Source: Gammaproteobacteria bacterium (lineage in GTDB: Bacteria > Pseudomonadota > Gammaproteobacteria > Steroidobacterales > Steroidobacteraceae). Taken from it: DNA of 34,172 nt. The notes beneath the pieces were generated by a model that was given only the letters and a program-made list of their open reading frames with translations, made no database searches and had not been told where the DNA came from. The DNA is taken from contig JAQGOF010000088.1 of NCBI GenBank assembly GCA_028293745.1, positions 1-34,172 on the forward strand. Direction: 5' to 3'. How positions within the stretch are numbered: the stretch's first letter is position 1; the number at the start of each line of letters is the position of its first letter. The position numbers were made by a program, and so were the translations under genes. Of the stretch, positions 24,856 through 33,114 are shown one piece after another.

Positions 24856-27008
24856 TTCAATACCTCCCGGCTCTCAACATGACCCTCGAGATCAGCGGGG
24901 TAGAAATACACCTTGCGGAAGTTACCGTCCGCATAGCGTTGTGCCTGATCCAGGAAATGCCGCGAGGCCGGATCGCCGCTCTCGCCACCCACACTGATCG
25001 CCCAGGCCTCCAGCTTCGGGCCGAACTCCACCGATGCGATAAAGCTGTTACCGCGAGTGCCGTAGTAACACTTGGTTCCAGGGTAGCGCTTCGCGCCGAA
25101 GGCGGCGAGGGATCCCCACTGCGAGGAAGTAAAAGCGATGGGGATGCTGGGCCTCGTGTCGCTGAAAGACTGCACGAGGGCGCCGTAGTTGCGCTGGAAA
25201 CGGTTGATCACGCCCCAGCGCACCGAAACGCTGCCAAAATCCTTCACCAACCGTTCCGAAGCCTCGACAAGAGCCGCTAGCCGCTGCGCATCGCTGGTGC
25301 GCTCCGCCATGTAATCCCACACGGAGATATCGGCATCCTCCGCGGGCTGCGCCGAGACCGCCCACAGCGCTTCGCCCCAAAATACAGCCAACGATGTCGG
25401 TGCCGAATCCAGGCCCCACCGATAGTCCCAGTTACGCAGAAGTCTGATCGGAGCGCGCAACCTCGCCTTGTTCGAATCACTTTCCGGCAGTCGGTCGTAC
25501 GATGCCAACAGGACGGGCACGAGCCGGGCGAAAGCGGGCAGGTAAGGATCGAACGCCGCAGAGATCAACGTCTGCGGGGTAAAATCCCTGCGTGCGGTCA
25601 ACACGCGGACGGCGTGAATACCGCGCGGGTTCTCGCCAACCTGGTCCATGTAGCGTGGGAAGTCGGCTTTCTTTGGGCTGTCAGCGCCGGCGGACGTCCA
25701 CGGCCAGTTGTTCGTGTTCATCGCCCACCCATTGGCCGGTGTCACAACCTGCGGCAGGCTCTCGAGACTATGCAAGCCCTTCCAATCCGTAGCCGGATCA
25801 CTACCATCCACGGGCTTGCGATAGTCGAACCGGTTGTCGCGCACGGGCACGAATTGCGGATGCAGGTAGGCGATCTCGCCCTTCGAATCGGCAAACAGGG
25901 TGTTGTTTGTCGAGTTGGCCTGAAGGCGGGCGGCTTCCATGAAGCTTGTGAGATCCGTGGCCTTGGTGCGCAGAAAGGATTGCTCGAGCGCCGGCACGGG
26001 CCGGTTCATCAGGGCGAACGCGATCCACTTGCCGCCTTCCTCGCGCACAATCGGCCCATGATGGCTGGCGAACGTCACGAAATCGCGCCTGGCCAATGAT
26101 CCGTCTGCGGTGCGATAGGACAGCGTAATGGTCTTCGAGGTCAGGGGCCGCAATTCGTTGCCATAGCGATAGGACGGCACACCATCGGGTCCGACGGCGG
26201 TGGTCTCCGCGAATTCATCCACATTGTCAACACCACTCGAGGTGTGCATCCAACCGGCGTGAGCGTTGAATCCCTGGTAGATGAAGAACTGCCCCCAGGT
26301 CGCCGCCCCGTATGCATTCAGCCCTTCGTCGCTCGTCACCTGCAATTCCGAGCGGAAAAAGAAGCTGGTATGCGGATTGATGAGCAGCAGCGCATGCCCG
26401 TTCTTCGTATGCGAGGGAGCAATGGCAAAACCGTTCGAGCCCTGCGGCTCACGGTACGCCAGCCTGCTCTGCGCCTGTGTCATCGCCACGGCTTTCTTGT
26501 CGTGCTTGTTGTCATATAGGGCTTGCAGCTGTTTGAGCTGCACGAGCTCGATGTCACCGCCAATGCTGCCCTCGGTGAAACTCAGCGCCATCCAGGGCTC
26601 GAATTTCGTGAGTACCCGTGGGTGGACGTTTGGATGAGTCGTCAGATAGTAGTTGAGGCCGTCCGCCCACGCCTGCATCAGGTTCCTGAGCCAGGGTGGG
26701 CTGCTGGCATAGTCCGCCTGCAGTATCTGCGGGTCGATGAACAACCTCTGCCGAAGATCCTTCCAGATCGCCTCCACACCCTCCGCTTCGGCAAGCCGTC
26801 CAAGGTTGGTGAGGTAGTTGGTCTCCACGCGGTTGAAATCGTCCTCGGCCTGCGCATAGATCATGCCGAACACGGCATCGGCATCGGTCTTGCCCTTTAC
26901 GTGCGCGATACCCCAATCATCGCGCGTAATCGTGACCCGATCTGTCGCCCAGGACGAGTTCGACACCATCAGTGCAAAGGATGCGGCGAGAGTAACCCGT
27001 ATCATCAT
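24852..27008 (-). CDS. Penicillin acylase family Ntn-hydrolase (acylase), exported
   Basis: The protein is 718 residues from ATG 27008 (a second ATG follows at 27005; an upstream TTG at 27023 is less likely). A signal peptide ending NSSWA precedes a small alpha region (to about 190). The autocatalytic cleavage point is Gly190-Ser191 (PQGSNGFAIAPSHT), Ser191 becoming the N-terminal nucleophile of the beta chain. Further family features are LLLINPHTSF, GWMHTSSGVDNVDEF and GWAMNTNNWPWT. Family members deacylate penicillins, acyl-homoserine lactones or aculeacin; the substrate here is unknown. It is the first gene of the cyanophycin operon and overlaps the amidohydrolase gene by ATGA. Confidence 0.87.
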   Translation of the reverse strand: MMIRVTLAASFALMVSNSSWATDRVTITRDDWGIAHVKGKTDADAVFGMIYAQAEDDFNRVETNYLTNLGRLAEAEGVEAIWKDLRQRLFIDPQILQADYASSPPWLRNLMQAWADGLNYYLTTHPNVHPRVLTKFEPWMALSFTEGSIGGDIELVQLKQLQALYDNKHDKKAVAMTQAQSRLAYREPQGSNGFAIAPSHTKNGHALLLINPHTSFFFRSELQVTSDEGLNAYGAATWGQFFIYQGFNAHAGWMHTSSGVDNVDEFAETTAVGPDGVPSYRYGNELRPLTSKTITLSYRTADGSLARRDFVTFASHHGPIVREEGGKWIAFALMNRPVPALEQSFLRTKATDLTSFMEAARLQANSTNNTLFADSKGEIAYLHPQFVPVRDNRFDYRKPVDGSDPATDWKGLHSLESLPQVVTPANGWAMNTNNWPWTSAGADSPKKADFPRYMDQVGENPRGIHAVRVLTARRDFTPQTLISAAFDPYLPAFARLVPVLLASYDRLPESDSNKARLRAPIRLLRNWDYRWGLDSAPTSLAVFWGEALWAVSAQPAEDADISVWDYMAERTSDAQRLAALVEASERLVKDFGSVSVRWGVINRFQRNYGALVQSFSDTRPSIPIAFTSSQWGSLAAFGAKRYPGTKCYYGTRGNSFIASVEFGPKLEAWAISVGGESGDPASRHFLDQAQRYADGNFRKVYFYPADLEGHVESREVLK

Positions 27009-27082
27009 GGTCAAACCTATCAATACCTATTGCCTCAGCGTAGACTTTTTTTGTGCCGGCCGAAATCGTCTGGGGTGCGTCG

Positions 27083-28762
27083 ATGAGATCCATTGTCACT
27101 GTTTGCGCAATCGTCCTCGTGTGCGTAGCTCGCACATCCGCGGCAGCACAGACATTCGATGTCCTCATCCGGAATGGTCACCTCATGGATGGCACGGGGT
27201 CGCCGTGGTACTCGGGTGACATCGGCATCCGCAATGGCCGGATAGCCGCGCTCGGACGCCTTGGCGACGCGACGGCCAAGACGACCATCGATGCAAAGAA
27301 TCTGCTAGTCACCCCCGGCTTCATCGACATGCTCGGTCAGTCGGAGATGACCATCCTGGTCGAGCCGCACCTGCCCTCGAAAATCTTTCAAGGCATCACC
27401 ACCGAAGTCACCGGCGAAGGCAACTCGGTGGCACCCATCAGCGACCGTACGATCGAGTCCGATCGCCCCGGCTACGAGCACCTGAAGATCAACCCCGACT
27501 GGCGCACGCTGTCGCAATACTTCACACGGCTGGAACGCCAGGGCATGGGCATCAACCTGGCAACGTACGTCGGCGCAACATCCGTCCGCCGGGTGGTGAT
27601 CGGCGACGATGACCGCGCCCCCAGCCCGCAAGAGCTCCAACAGATGAAGCAACTGGTGGCCGAGGCGATGCACGACGGCGCCTTCGGACTGTCAACAGCG
27701 TTGCAGTACGCGCCAGCGCCCTACGCCAGCACCGAGGAACTGATCGCACTTGCATCCGAAGCCGGCCGATATGGAGGCATCTATTCGACACATATGCGCT
27801 CTGAGCAGAACGGCATCATGCAGGCGATCGACGAAACCATCCGCATCGGCCGCGAAGCGCACGTGCCGGTCGAGATCTGGCATTTGAAGACCGCTGGCAA
27901 GTCCCAATGGGGCAAGATGAAGGAAGTGATCGCGAAAATCGAAAACGCCCGTGCGAGCGGTGTTGACGTGACCGCGGACACCTATGCCTATACGGCGTGG
28001 TTCAACAGCTTCTCGGCCTTCGTGCCTCCCTGGGCACATGACGGCGGCCAGGCGAAGTTGATCGAACGGATGAAGGATCCAGTGACGCGGGCGCGGATTC
28101 GCAAGGACATGACCACTCAAACTACAGAATGGGATAACGAATGGCTTGCCATTCCGGGGCCCGAGTCGATCCTGATCTGTGTCGTGCAGAATCCGGCGCT
28201 GCGACCTCTTCAGGGCAAGACCTTGGCGCAGGTGGCGGCATCACGCCACCAGGATCCCATCGATGCCCTGCTCGACATCCTGATCGAAGACAAAGCCTAC
28301 ACGTCGGTCGCCGTGTTTGGCATGGAGGAAAATGACGTGGCACTGGCACTCGCGCAGCCCTGGGTGGCGATCGACAATGACTCGCAAGGAACAGCACCTG
28401 CAGGTATTCTGGGACAGGAGCATCCACACCCGCGTGCGTATGGCACCTTTCCTCGTGTTTTGCGGAAGTACGTCCGCGAGGAGCATCGCTTGACTCTGCA
28501 GGATGCCATCCGCAAGTTCACATCGCTGCCCGCTCAGCGGCTGGGCTTGACGGATCGCGGCGTGCTCAAGCAGGGAATGTGGGCGGACATCGCCATTTTC
28601 GATCCGGAGCAGATTCACGATGTGGCCACTTTCGAGAATCCCAACCAGTTGTCGGTCGGCATTCAGTATCTGCTCGTGAACGGCGTCCCGGTCATCGCCG
28701 GGGGTAAGGCCACCAATGCACTGCCGGGCAAGGCATTGCGCGGCCCGGGGTATCAGCAATGA
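27083..28762 (+). CDS. Exported N-acyl-D-amino-acid deacylase family protein with altered metal motif
   Basis: The protein is 559 residues from ATG 27083 (GGGG 8 nt ahead), with a signal peptide ending RTSAAA. The fold matches the D-aminoacylase branch of amidohydrolases (DVLIRNGHLMDGTGSPWYSGDIGI, STHMRSEQNG, DAIRKFTSLPAQRLGL). The classic PGFIDxHxHxD motif reads PGFIDMLGQSE (about 78-88), so both metal-binding His are absent, and the Cys of the usual GNCG motif is replaced by GEGNS (111-115). His237 and His267 remain. I have seen this GQSE type in other environmental genomes (recollection), so it is probably a subfamily rather than a damaged gene. It is divergent from the acylase across 74 bp, and its stop overlaps the next start (ATGA). 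Confidence 0.82.
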   Translation: MRSIVTVCAIVLVCVARTSAAAQTFDVLIRNGHLMDGTGSPWYSGDIGIRNGRIAALGRLGDATAKTTIDAKNLLVTPGFIDMLGQSEMTILVEPHLPSKIFQGITTEVTGEGNSVAPISDRTIESDRPGYEHLKINPDWRTLSQYFTRLERQGMGINLATYVGATSVRRVVIGDDDRAPSPQELQQMKQLVAEAMHDGAFGLSTALQYAPAPYASTEELIALASEAGRYGGIYSTHMRSEQNGIMQAIDETIRIGREAHVPVEIWHLKTAGKSQWGKMKEVIAKIENARASGVDVTADTYAYTAWFNSFSAFVPPWAHDGGQAKLIERMKDPVTRARIRKDMTTQTTEWDNEWLAIPGPESILICVVQNPALRPLQGKTLAQVAASRHQDPIDALLDILIEDKAYTSVAVFGMEENDVALALAQPWVAIDNDSQGTAPAGILGQEHPHPRAYGTFPRVLRKYVREEHRLTLQDAIRKFTSLPAQRLGLTDRGVLKQGMWADIAIFDPEQIHDVATFENPNQLSVGIQYLLVNGVPVIAGGKATNALPGKALRGPGYQQ

Positions 28763-30516
28763 GCACTCAGCCGCTGACGACACTCGCCGAGGAGTCCAAC
28801 TTCCGGCAGACGGGACGGATTGATGAAGTCGAACGGTTGAGCCGCGAGTTTGCGGAGGCCTGGCCCGAAGCTGTCCGCTCGTTCGAATATGGCCGCTCGG
28901 CCGAAGGGCGGCCCCTGCGGGCGCTGATTGTCTCCCGCACCGGCGCCCTGACTGCCGCGGACATCCGCGCCCGGAGAATTCCGCTGCTCATGCTTCAAGG
29001 CGGCATCCATCCGGGCGAGAGTGACGGCAAGGATGCAGGCTTCATCGCGATTCGCGAGCTGCTGAAAGGGGTGGCCGCCGGGGATGTGCTGCAGAGGATA
29101 GCCATCCTGTTCGTACCCGCATTCAACACTGACGGCCACGAGCGGACTGGGCGCTGGAACCGGCCCAACCAAAACGGGCCCGAGGAGACCGGCTGGCGCA
29201 CCACCGCGCAGAACCTGAACTTGAATCGCGACTACACCAAGGCGGACGCACCGGAGATGCAGGCCATGCTGCGCCTGATTGATGTTTGGGATCCGCTGGT
29301 CTGCGCGGACCTGCATGTCACCGACGGTGCCGACTTCGAGCCGGATGTGTCCATCCAGGTCGAGCCCATCAACCAGGGGGATCCGGACTTGCGCGCGAGC
29401 GGGGTGCAGTTGCGCGACCAACTCATCGCCAGGCTTGCCGCGCAAGGCTCGATGCCGCTCGATTTTTATCCTGACCTGGCGAAGACGGACGATCCGTCAT
29501 CAGGATTTGCGTTGACAGTGTACTCGCCGCGCTTCTCGACAGGATATTTCCCGCAGCGCAATCGGTTCACGGTCCTCGTGGAAACGCACTCGTGGAAGGA
29601 ATACGCACTGCGCGTGCGAATCACGTTCAAGACCATCGTGAGCCTCGCCAAGTTGGTGGGCGCGCACGGCACCGAGTGGCTGAAGTCGTGCAACGAGGCC
29701 GATGTGACTGCAACGAGATTGGGCGGAACCGAGGTCACACTGGATTACGTGACTCGATGGCGTGAGCCTGCGAGGGCCGGGTCTGCAACGAGCGAGCGCG
29801 ATGACGAGGACGCGCGGATGATCGAGTTTCGAGGCTACGCATACACGCGCACCGAGTCTGCAATCTCGGGCGGGTTGGTCACGGCCTACGATCCGAAGAC
29901 TCCCCAGATCTGGCGCGTGCCCATGCGTGATGCAGTAAAGCCATTGCTGGTAGTCAAGGCGCCGGGCGCGGGTTACGTGGTGCCCGTGTCATTTGCGTCG
30001 CAGATCGCTCCGCGGCTGGAAGCTCATGGCATTGCGTTCGAGCCGGTACAACAGCGGCGGGCCGCGGTGACGGCCGAGACATTTCGTGCCCGGCGCGTCA
30101 AATTCTCGGCAACTCCATTCGAAGGCCGGATGCGCGCTCAACTGGAGGGGACGTGGAACGAGCAGCCGGTCAACATCGAGGCCGGGGCCCTGTTCGTACC
30201 GGTTGCCCAACCGTTGGCTCGACTGGTGGCCGCCCTGCTCGAGCCGCAAGCCCCCGACTCGTTTGCCGCGTGGGGCTTCTTCAACGCGTGTTTCGAGCAG
30301 AAGGAACAAATGGAGCCTTACGTGGCCGAGCAGATTGCTGCCGGCATGTTGGCCGCGGATGCGGGTTTGCGGGAAGAGTTCAATGCGAAGCTTCAGGCTG
30401 ACCCCGAGTTCGCCCGCAGTCCCAGCGACCGGTTGGAGTTCTTCCTGCGCAGGCACACTTCTTGGGACGAGCGCTATAACCTTTACCCTGTGCTGCGGTT
30501 GAACACGCCGCTCTAG
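28759..30516 (+). CDS. M14 family zinc carboxypeptidase
   Basis: The 585-residue protein has the M14 zinc site: His84 and Glu87 in GGIHPGES, His186 in CADLHVTDG, and catalytic Glu275 in VLVETHSWKEY. Arg/Asn substrate-side residues appear in NLNLNRDY (152-159). No signal peptide is visible, although the preceding deacylase has one. A C-terminal beta-rich region (about 370-585) is extra to the minimal domain. It removes C-terminal residues from peptides; specificity cannot be read. The ATG overlaps the deacylase stop by 4 bp. The 99-bp gap that follows holds the second copy of the structured repeat. Confidence 0.86.
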   Translation: MSTQPLTTLAEESNFRQTGRIDEVERLSREFAEAWPEAVRSFEYGRSAEGRPLRALIVSRTGALTAADIRARRIPLLMLQGGIHPGESDGKDAGFIAIRELLKGVAAGDVLQRIAILFVPAFNTDGHERTGRWNRPNQNGPEETGWRTTAQNLNLNRDYTKADAPEMQAMLRLIDVWDPLVCADLHVTDGADFEPDVSIQVEPINQGDPDLRASGVQLRDQLIARLAAQGSMPLDFYPDLAKTDDPSSGFALTVYSPRFSTGYFPQRNRFTVLVETHSWKEYALRVRITFKTIVSLAKLVGAHGTEWLKSCNEADVTATRLGGTEVTLDYVTRWREPARAGSATSERDDEDARMIEFRGYAYTRTESAISGGLVTAYDPKTPQIWRVPMRDAVKPLLVVKAPGAGYVVPVSFASQIAPRLEAHGIAFEPVQQRRAAVTAETFRARRVKFSATPFEGRMRAQLEGTWNEQPVNIEAGALFVPVAQPLARLVAALLEPQAPDSFAAWGFFNACFEQKEQMEPYVAEQIAAGMLAADAGLREEFNAKLQADPEFARSPSDRLEFFLRRHTSWDERYNLYPVLRLNTPL

Positions 30517-30598
30517 GATGCGACACACGTGTCGCACGGGTGGCCAGAAGGGACACCCAGGAGCGATGGTGAGCGGGCGCACGCCCGCGCAAGAGGAG
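30517..30598 (+). repeat. Three-hairpin structured repeat element upstream of the second DNA ligase gene
   Basis: It has the same order as the main unit before cphA: H1 (30519-30536, TGCGACACACGTGTCGCA), Hm (GGGTG 30538-30542 with CACCC 30554-30558) and H2 (GCGGGCG/CGCCCGC with a CA loop), then GCAAGAGGAG. Compared with the cphA copy, stem differences come as compensating pairs: two in H1 (A-T to G-C, G-C to A-T), two in Hm (C-G to T-A, A-T to G-C) and one in H2 (A-T to G-C). It begins right after the stop codon of the M14 gene. Confidence 0.85.
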
Positions 30599-30615
30599 CC
30601 TTGTCAGGGGTCCAG

Positions 30616-32187
30616 ATGACTCTACTCGCCAATCTAGTGGAAACTTCGCAGCGCGTGGGCGCCACTTCCGGTCGCCTCGCAAAGGTGCGCGAGCTTGCCG
30701 CCCTTCTGCGCGCTCTACAGCCAGACGAGATCGAGACGGGTGTGCACTATCTGTCTGGCGAGTTACCGCAGGGCCGTATCGGCATCGGATACGCAGCTTT
30801 GCAGACCGCCGCCTCCAACCCGCCGGCGGCCGCGGCGACACTCTCCGTTGCCGAGGTAGATAGCCTGCTGACGAGCATTGCCGAAATTCGCGGCCCAGGC
30901 TCGACCGCGAATCGTGCTGCGGCGCTGGCTGGCCTGTTTTCGCGAGCAACAGAAGCGGAGCAGCATTTCCTGCTGCGCCTTCTGACTGGCGAGTTGCGGC
31001 AGGGTGCGCTGGCGGGTGTCATGGTCGAGGCGATTGCGTCGGCTGCGGAAATTCCGGTCGCGCAGGTACGGCGCGCGGCCATGTACGCGAAGAGCCTCGG
31101 CGCGGTGGCTCGTGTCGGGCTGCTGGAAGGTTCAACAGCCCTGGCCCAATTCCACCTCGAGCTGTTTTCGCCGGTGTCTCCCATGCTTGCACAAACCGCT
31201 GCGGATGTAGCCGAAGCGCTCAGTGTGCTGGAGGGTGATGTTGCCTTCGAGTGGAAGATGGATGGCGCACGGATACAGGTCCACAAGGTTGATACGGATG
31301 TCCGCATCTACACCCGGAGCCTGAACGAAGTCACCGACGCTATTCCGGAAGTCGTCGAGACGGTGCGCGCGTTGCCAGCCCGGGTGTTGGTACTGGATGG
31401 CGAGGCAATAGCATTCGATGCGGCGGAACGGCCGCATCCCTTCCAGGTCACGATGCGTCGCTTCGGCCGCAAGCTGAATGTCGAAAAGTCGCGCGCCAAG
31501 CTGCCCATGCGCGCGTTCTTCTTCGACTGCCTGCATTACGAGGACCAGAGCATAGAGGATCAACCCGCGCGGGTACGCCTCGAGGCACTCGCGAAGGCAG
31601 TCCCGTCCACCGCGCAAGTGCCGCGGTTGATCACCAGATCGGAATCAGCGGCGCGTGAATTCTACGATGCCGCACTGGCCGCAGGGCACGAAGGCCTCAT
31701 GGCGAAGGCGTTGGACACGCCATACGAAGCCGGAAATCGCGGCGCAGGATGGGTCAAGATCAAACGTGCCCACACTCTCGACCTCGTGGTGCTGGCCGCG
31801 GAGTGGGGTCACGGCCGCCGCACCGGCAAACTATCAAACTTGCACCTGGGCGCACTGGATCCGGCCACGGGACAGTACGTCATGTTGGGAAAGACGTTCA
31901 AGGGCCTGACGGACAACCTGCTCGAGTGGCAGACGAAGGAATTCCTCGCTCGCGAAACACACCGCGACCAGTGGACCGTCTACGTCCGGCCCGAACTCGT
32001 CGTGGAGATTGCCTTCAGCGACCTTCAGGAGAGCAGCCGTTATCCAGGCGGCCTCGCACTGCGGCTCGCGCGCGTGAAGCGCTATCGCGAGGACAAACAC
32101 GCGTCCGACGCGGATAACATGGACACGGTGCGCCAGATTCACGCGGCGCAAAGCGGCATCTCTCATGAGACCGACAAGCCCGCCTGA
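30616..32187 (+). CDS. ATP-dependent DNA ligase, LigB type
   Basis: The protein is 523 residues from ATG 30616, which has AGGGG 5 nt ahead; an in-frame TTG at 30601 is an alternative start. An N-terminal DNA-binding domain (about 1-180) is followed by the adenylation domain with nucleophile Lys214 in EWKMDGAR, then LVLDGEAIAF, FFFDCLHYE and EGLMAKAL, and an OB-fold (WTVYVRPELVVEIAFSDLQ). The length fits the archaeal-like LigB group. In many bacteria LigB sits with an Lhr-type helicase, an MBL-fold exonuclease and a phosphoesterase; none of these is beside it here. It ends 50 bp before a convergent phosphatase gene. With LigC, it is the second ATP-dependent ligase in this window. Confidence 0.9.
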   Translation: MTLLANLVETSQRVGATSGRLAKVRELAALLRALQPDEIETGVHYLSGELPQGRIGIGYAALQTAASNPPAAAATLSVAEVDSLLTSIAEIRGPGSTANRAAALAGLFSRATEAEQHFLLRLLTGELRQGALAGVMVEAIASAAEIPVAQVRRAAMYAKSLGAVARVGLLEGSTALAQFHLELFSPVSPMLAQTAADVAEALSVLEGDVAFEWKMDGARIQVHKVDTDVRIYTRSLNEVTDAIPEVVETVRALPARVLVLDGEAIAFDAAERPHPFQVTMRRFGRKLNVEKSRAKLPMRAFFFDCLHYEDQSIEDQPARVRLEALAKAVPSTAQVPRLITRSESAAREFYDAALAAGHEGLMAKALDTPYEAGNRGAGWVKIKRAHTLDLVVLAAEWGHGRRTGKLSNLHLGALDPATGQYVMLGKTFKGLTDNLLEWQTKEFLARETHRDQWTVYVRPELVVEIAFSDLQESSRYPGGLALRLARVKRYREDKHASDADNMDTVRQIHAAQSGISHETDKPA

Positions 32188-32237
32188 CACCTTCGACGGC
32201 GCCACTCGTCCGGGAATCGGCTGCGCGGAAAGACCAG

Positions 32238-33047
32238 CTACTCCGGCCTGAAATCCAGCAGCTTCACGACCTGCTCCGCGGCAAACGCGCTGCCGAACAC
32301 AGTGTCGTATTTCCCAGGGGTCGTTCTTGATGGGCGCGTGAAGAAGCTACCTCCCGCCTCCTCGACGAGTACTTCAGTAGCCGCTATATCCCACCGATTC
32401 AACGTAAATTCCACCACGACGTCGACGCTTCCGCGTGCCGCCATTGCGTGCATCCAGCAATCGCCATTGCCGCGAAAGTACCGGATGACACCGCCCAGCC
32501 TTTCGTAACCTTCCGCAAGTCCTGCCTGCCGGAACTTCTGGATCTCGGGCGCCGAGACCATGCAGTCGGTCAACTCGCGGCGCGGAGCAACACCGATCGG
32601 AGTTCCATTGCATCGCGCCCCCAACCCTCTGCCGGCCGTGTAGAGCTCCGAGAAGGCGGGAAGTTGAATCGCACCGGCCAACGCGCGCCTGGCGGATACG
32701 TCCTCGAATGCAACCAGCGTCCCGAAGTAAGGCAGTCCGCGCGAATACGGCATCGTCCCATCGATCGGATCCACGACCCAACGGTACTGAGCACCGGCCG
32801 TGTCCCCGCCAAACTCCTCGCCCAGCACGGGCCACAGGTGCTCTGCATCGCTGCCGAGAATTTGCCGGATCTGTTGCTCCGCCTCGCGGTCATAGGGAGT
32901 CACGGGCGAGCCGTCTGACTTACGCTCCACCGACAGGCTGGGATTGCGGAAGCCTGAGAGAATCAATGATGACGGCGCTACCGCGGCCCGAATGGCCAGC
33001 TCCAGCATTCGGGCTATGGGTATGACCTGGGTCGAGTTGTGGCTCAT
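32238..33047 (-). CDS. Inositol-monophosphatase family phosphatase (possibly histidinol-phosphatase)
   Basis: The 269-residue protein has the complete IMPase metal-site motifs: GEE (76-78), DPIDGT (93-98) and WDIAA (219-223). These Mg-dependent enzymes remove phosphate from inositol monophosphate, histidinol phosphate or 3'-phosphoadenosine nucleotides. The sequence VVEFTLNRWDIAA and the length are compatible with the HisN-like branch, but no histidine gene is nearby, so the substrate stays open. A GGAG lies only one base before the ATG at 33047, so the start is not certain. Confidence 0.83.
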   Translation of the reverse strand: MSHNSTQVIPIARMLELAIRAAVAPSSLILSGFRNPSLSVERKSDGSPVTPYDREAEQQIRQILGSDAEHLWPVLGEEFGGDTAGAQYRWVVDPIDGTMPYSRGLPYFGTLVAFEDVSARRALAGAIQLPAFSELYTAGRGLGARCNGTPIGVAPRRELTDCMVSAPEIQKFRQAGLAEGYERLGGVIRYFRGNGDCWMHAMAARGSVDVVVEFTLNRWDIAATEVLVEEAGGSFFTRPSRTTPGKYDTVFGSAFAAEQVVKLLDFRPE

Positions 33048-33114
33048 GCTCCATTATGCCAGACGACGACCGGCAGCCGGAGGGGGGCATCCCTGCCGCC
33101 CCACTCTGCGGACC

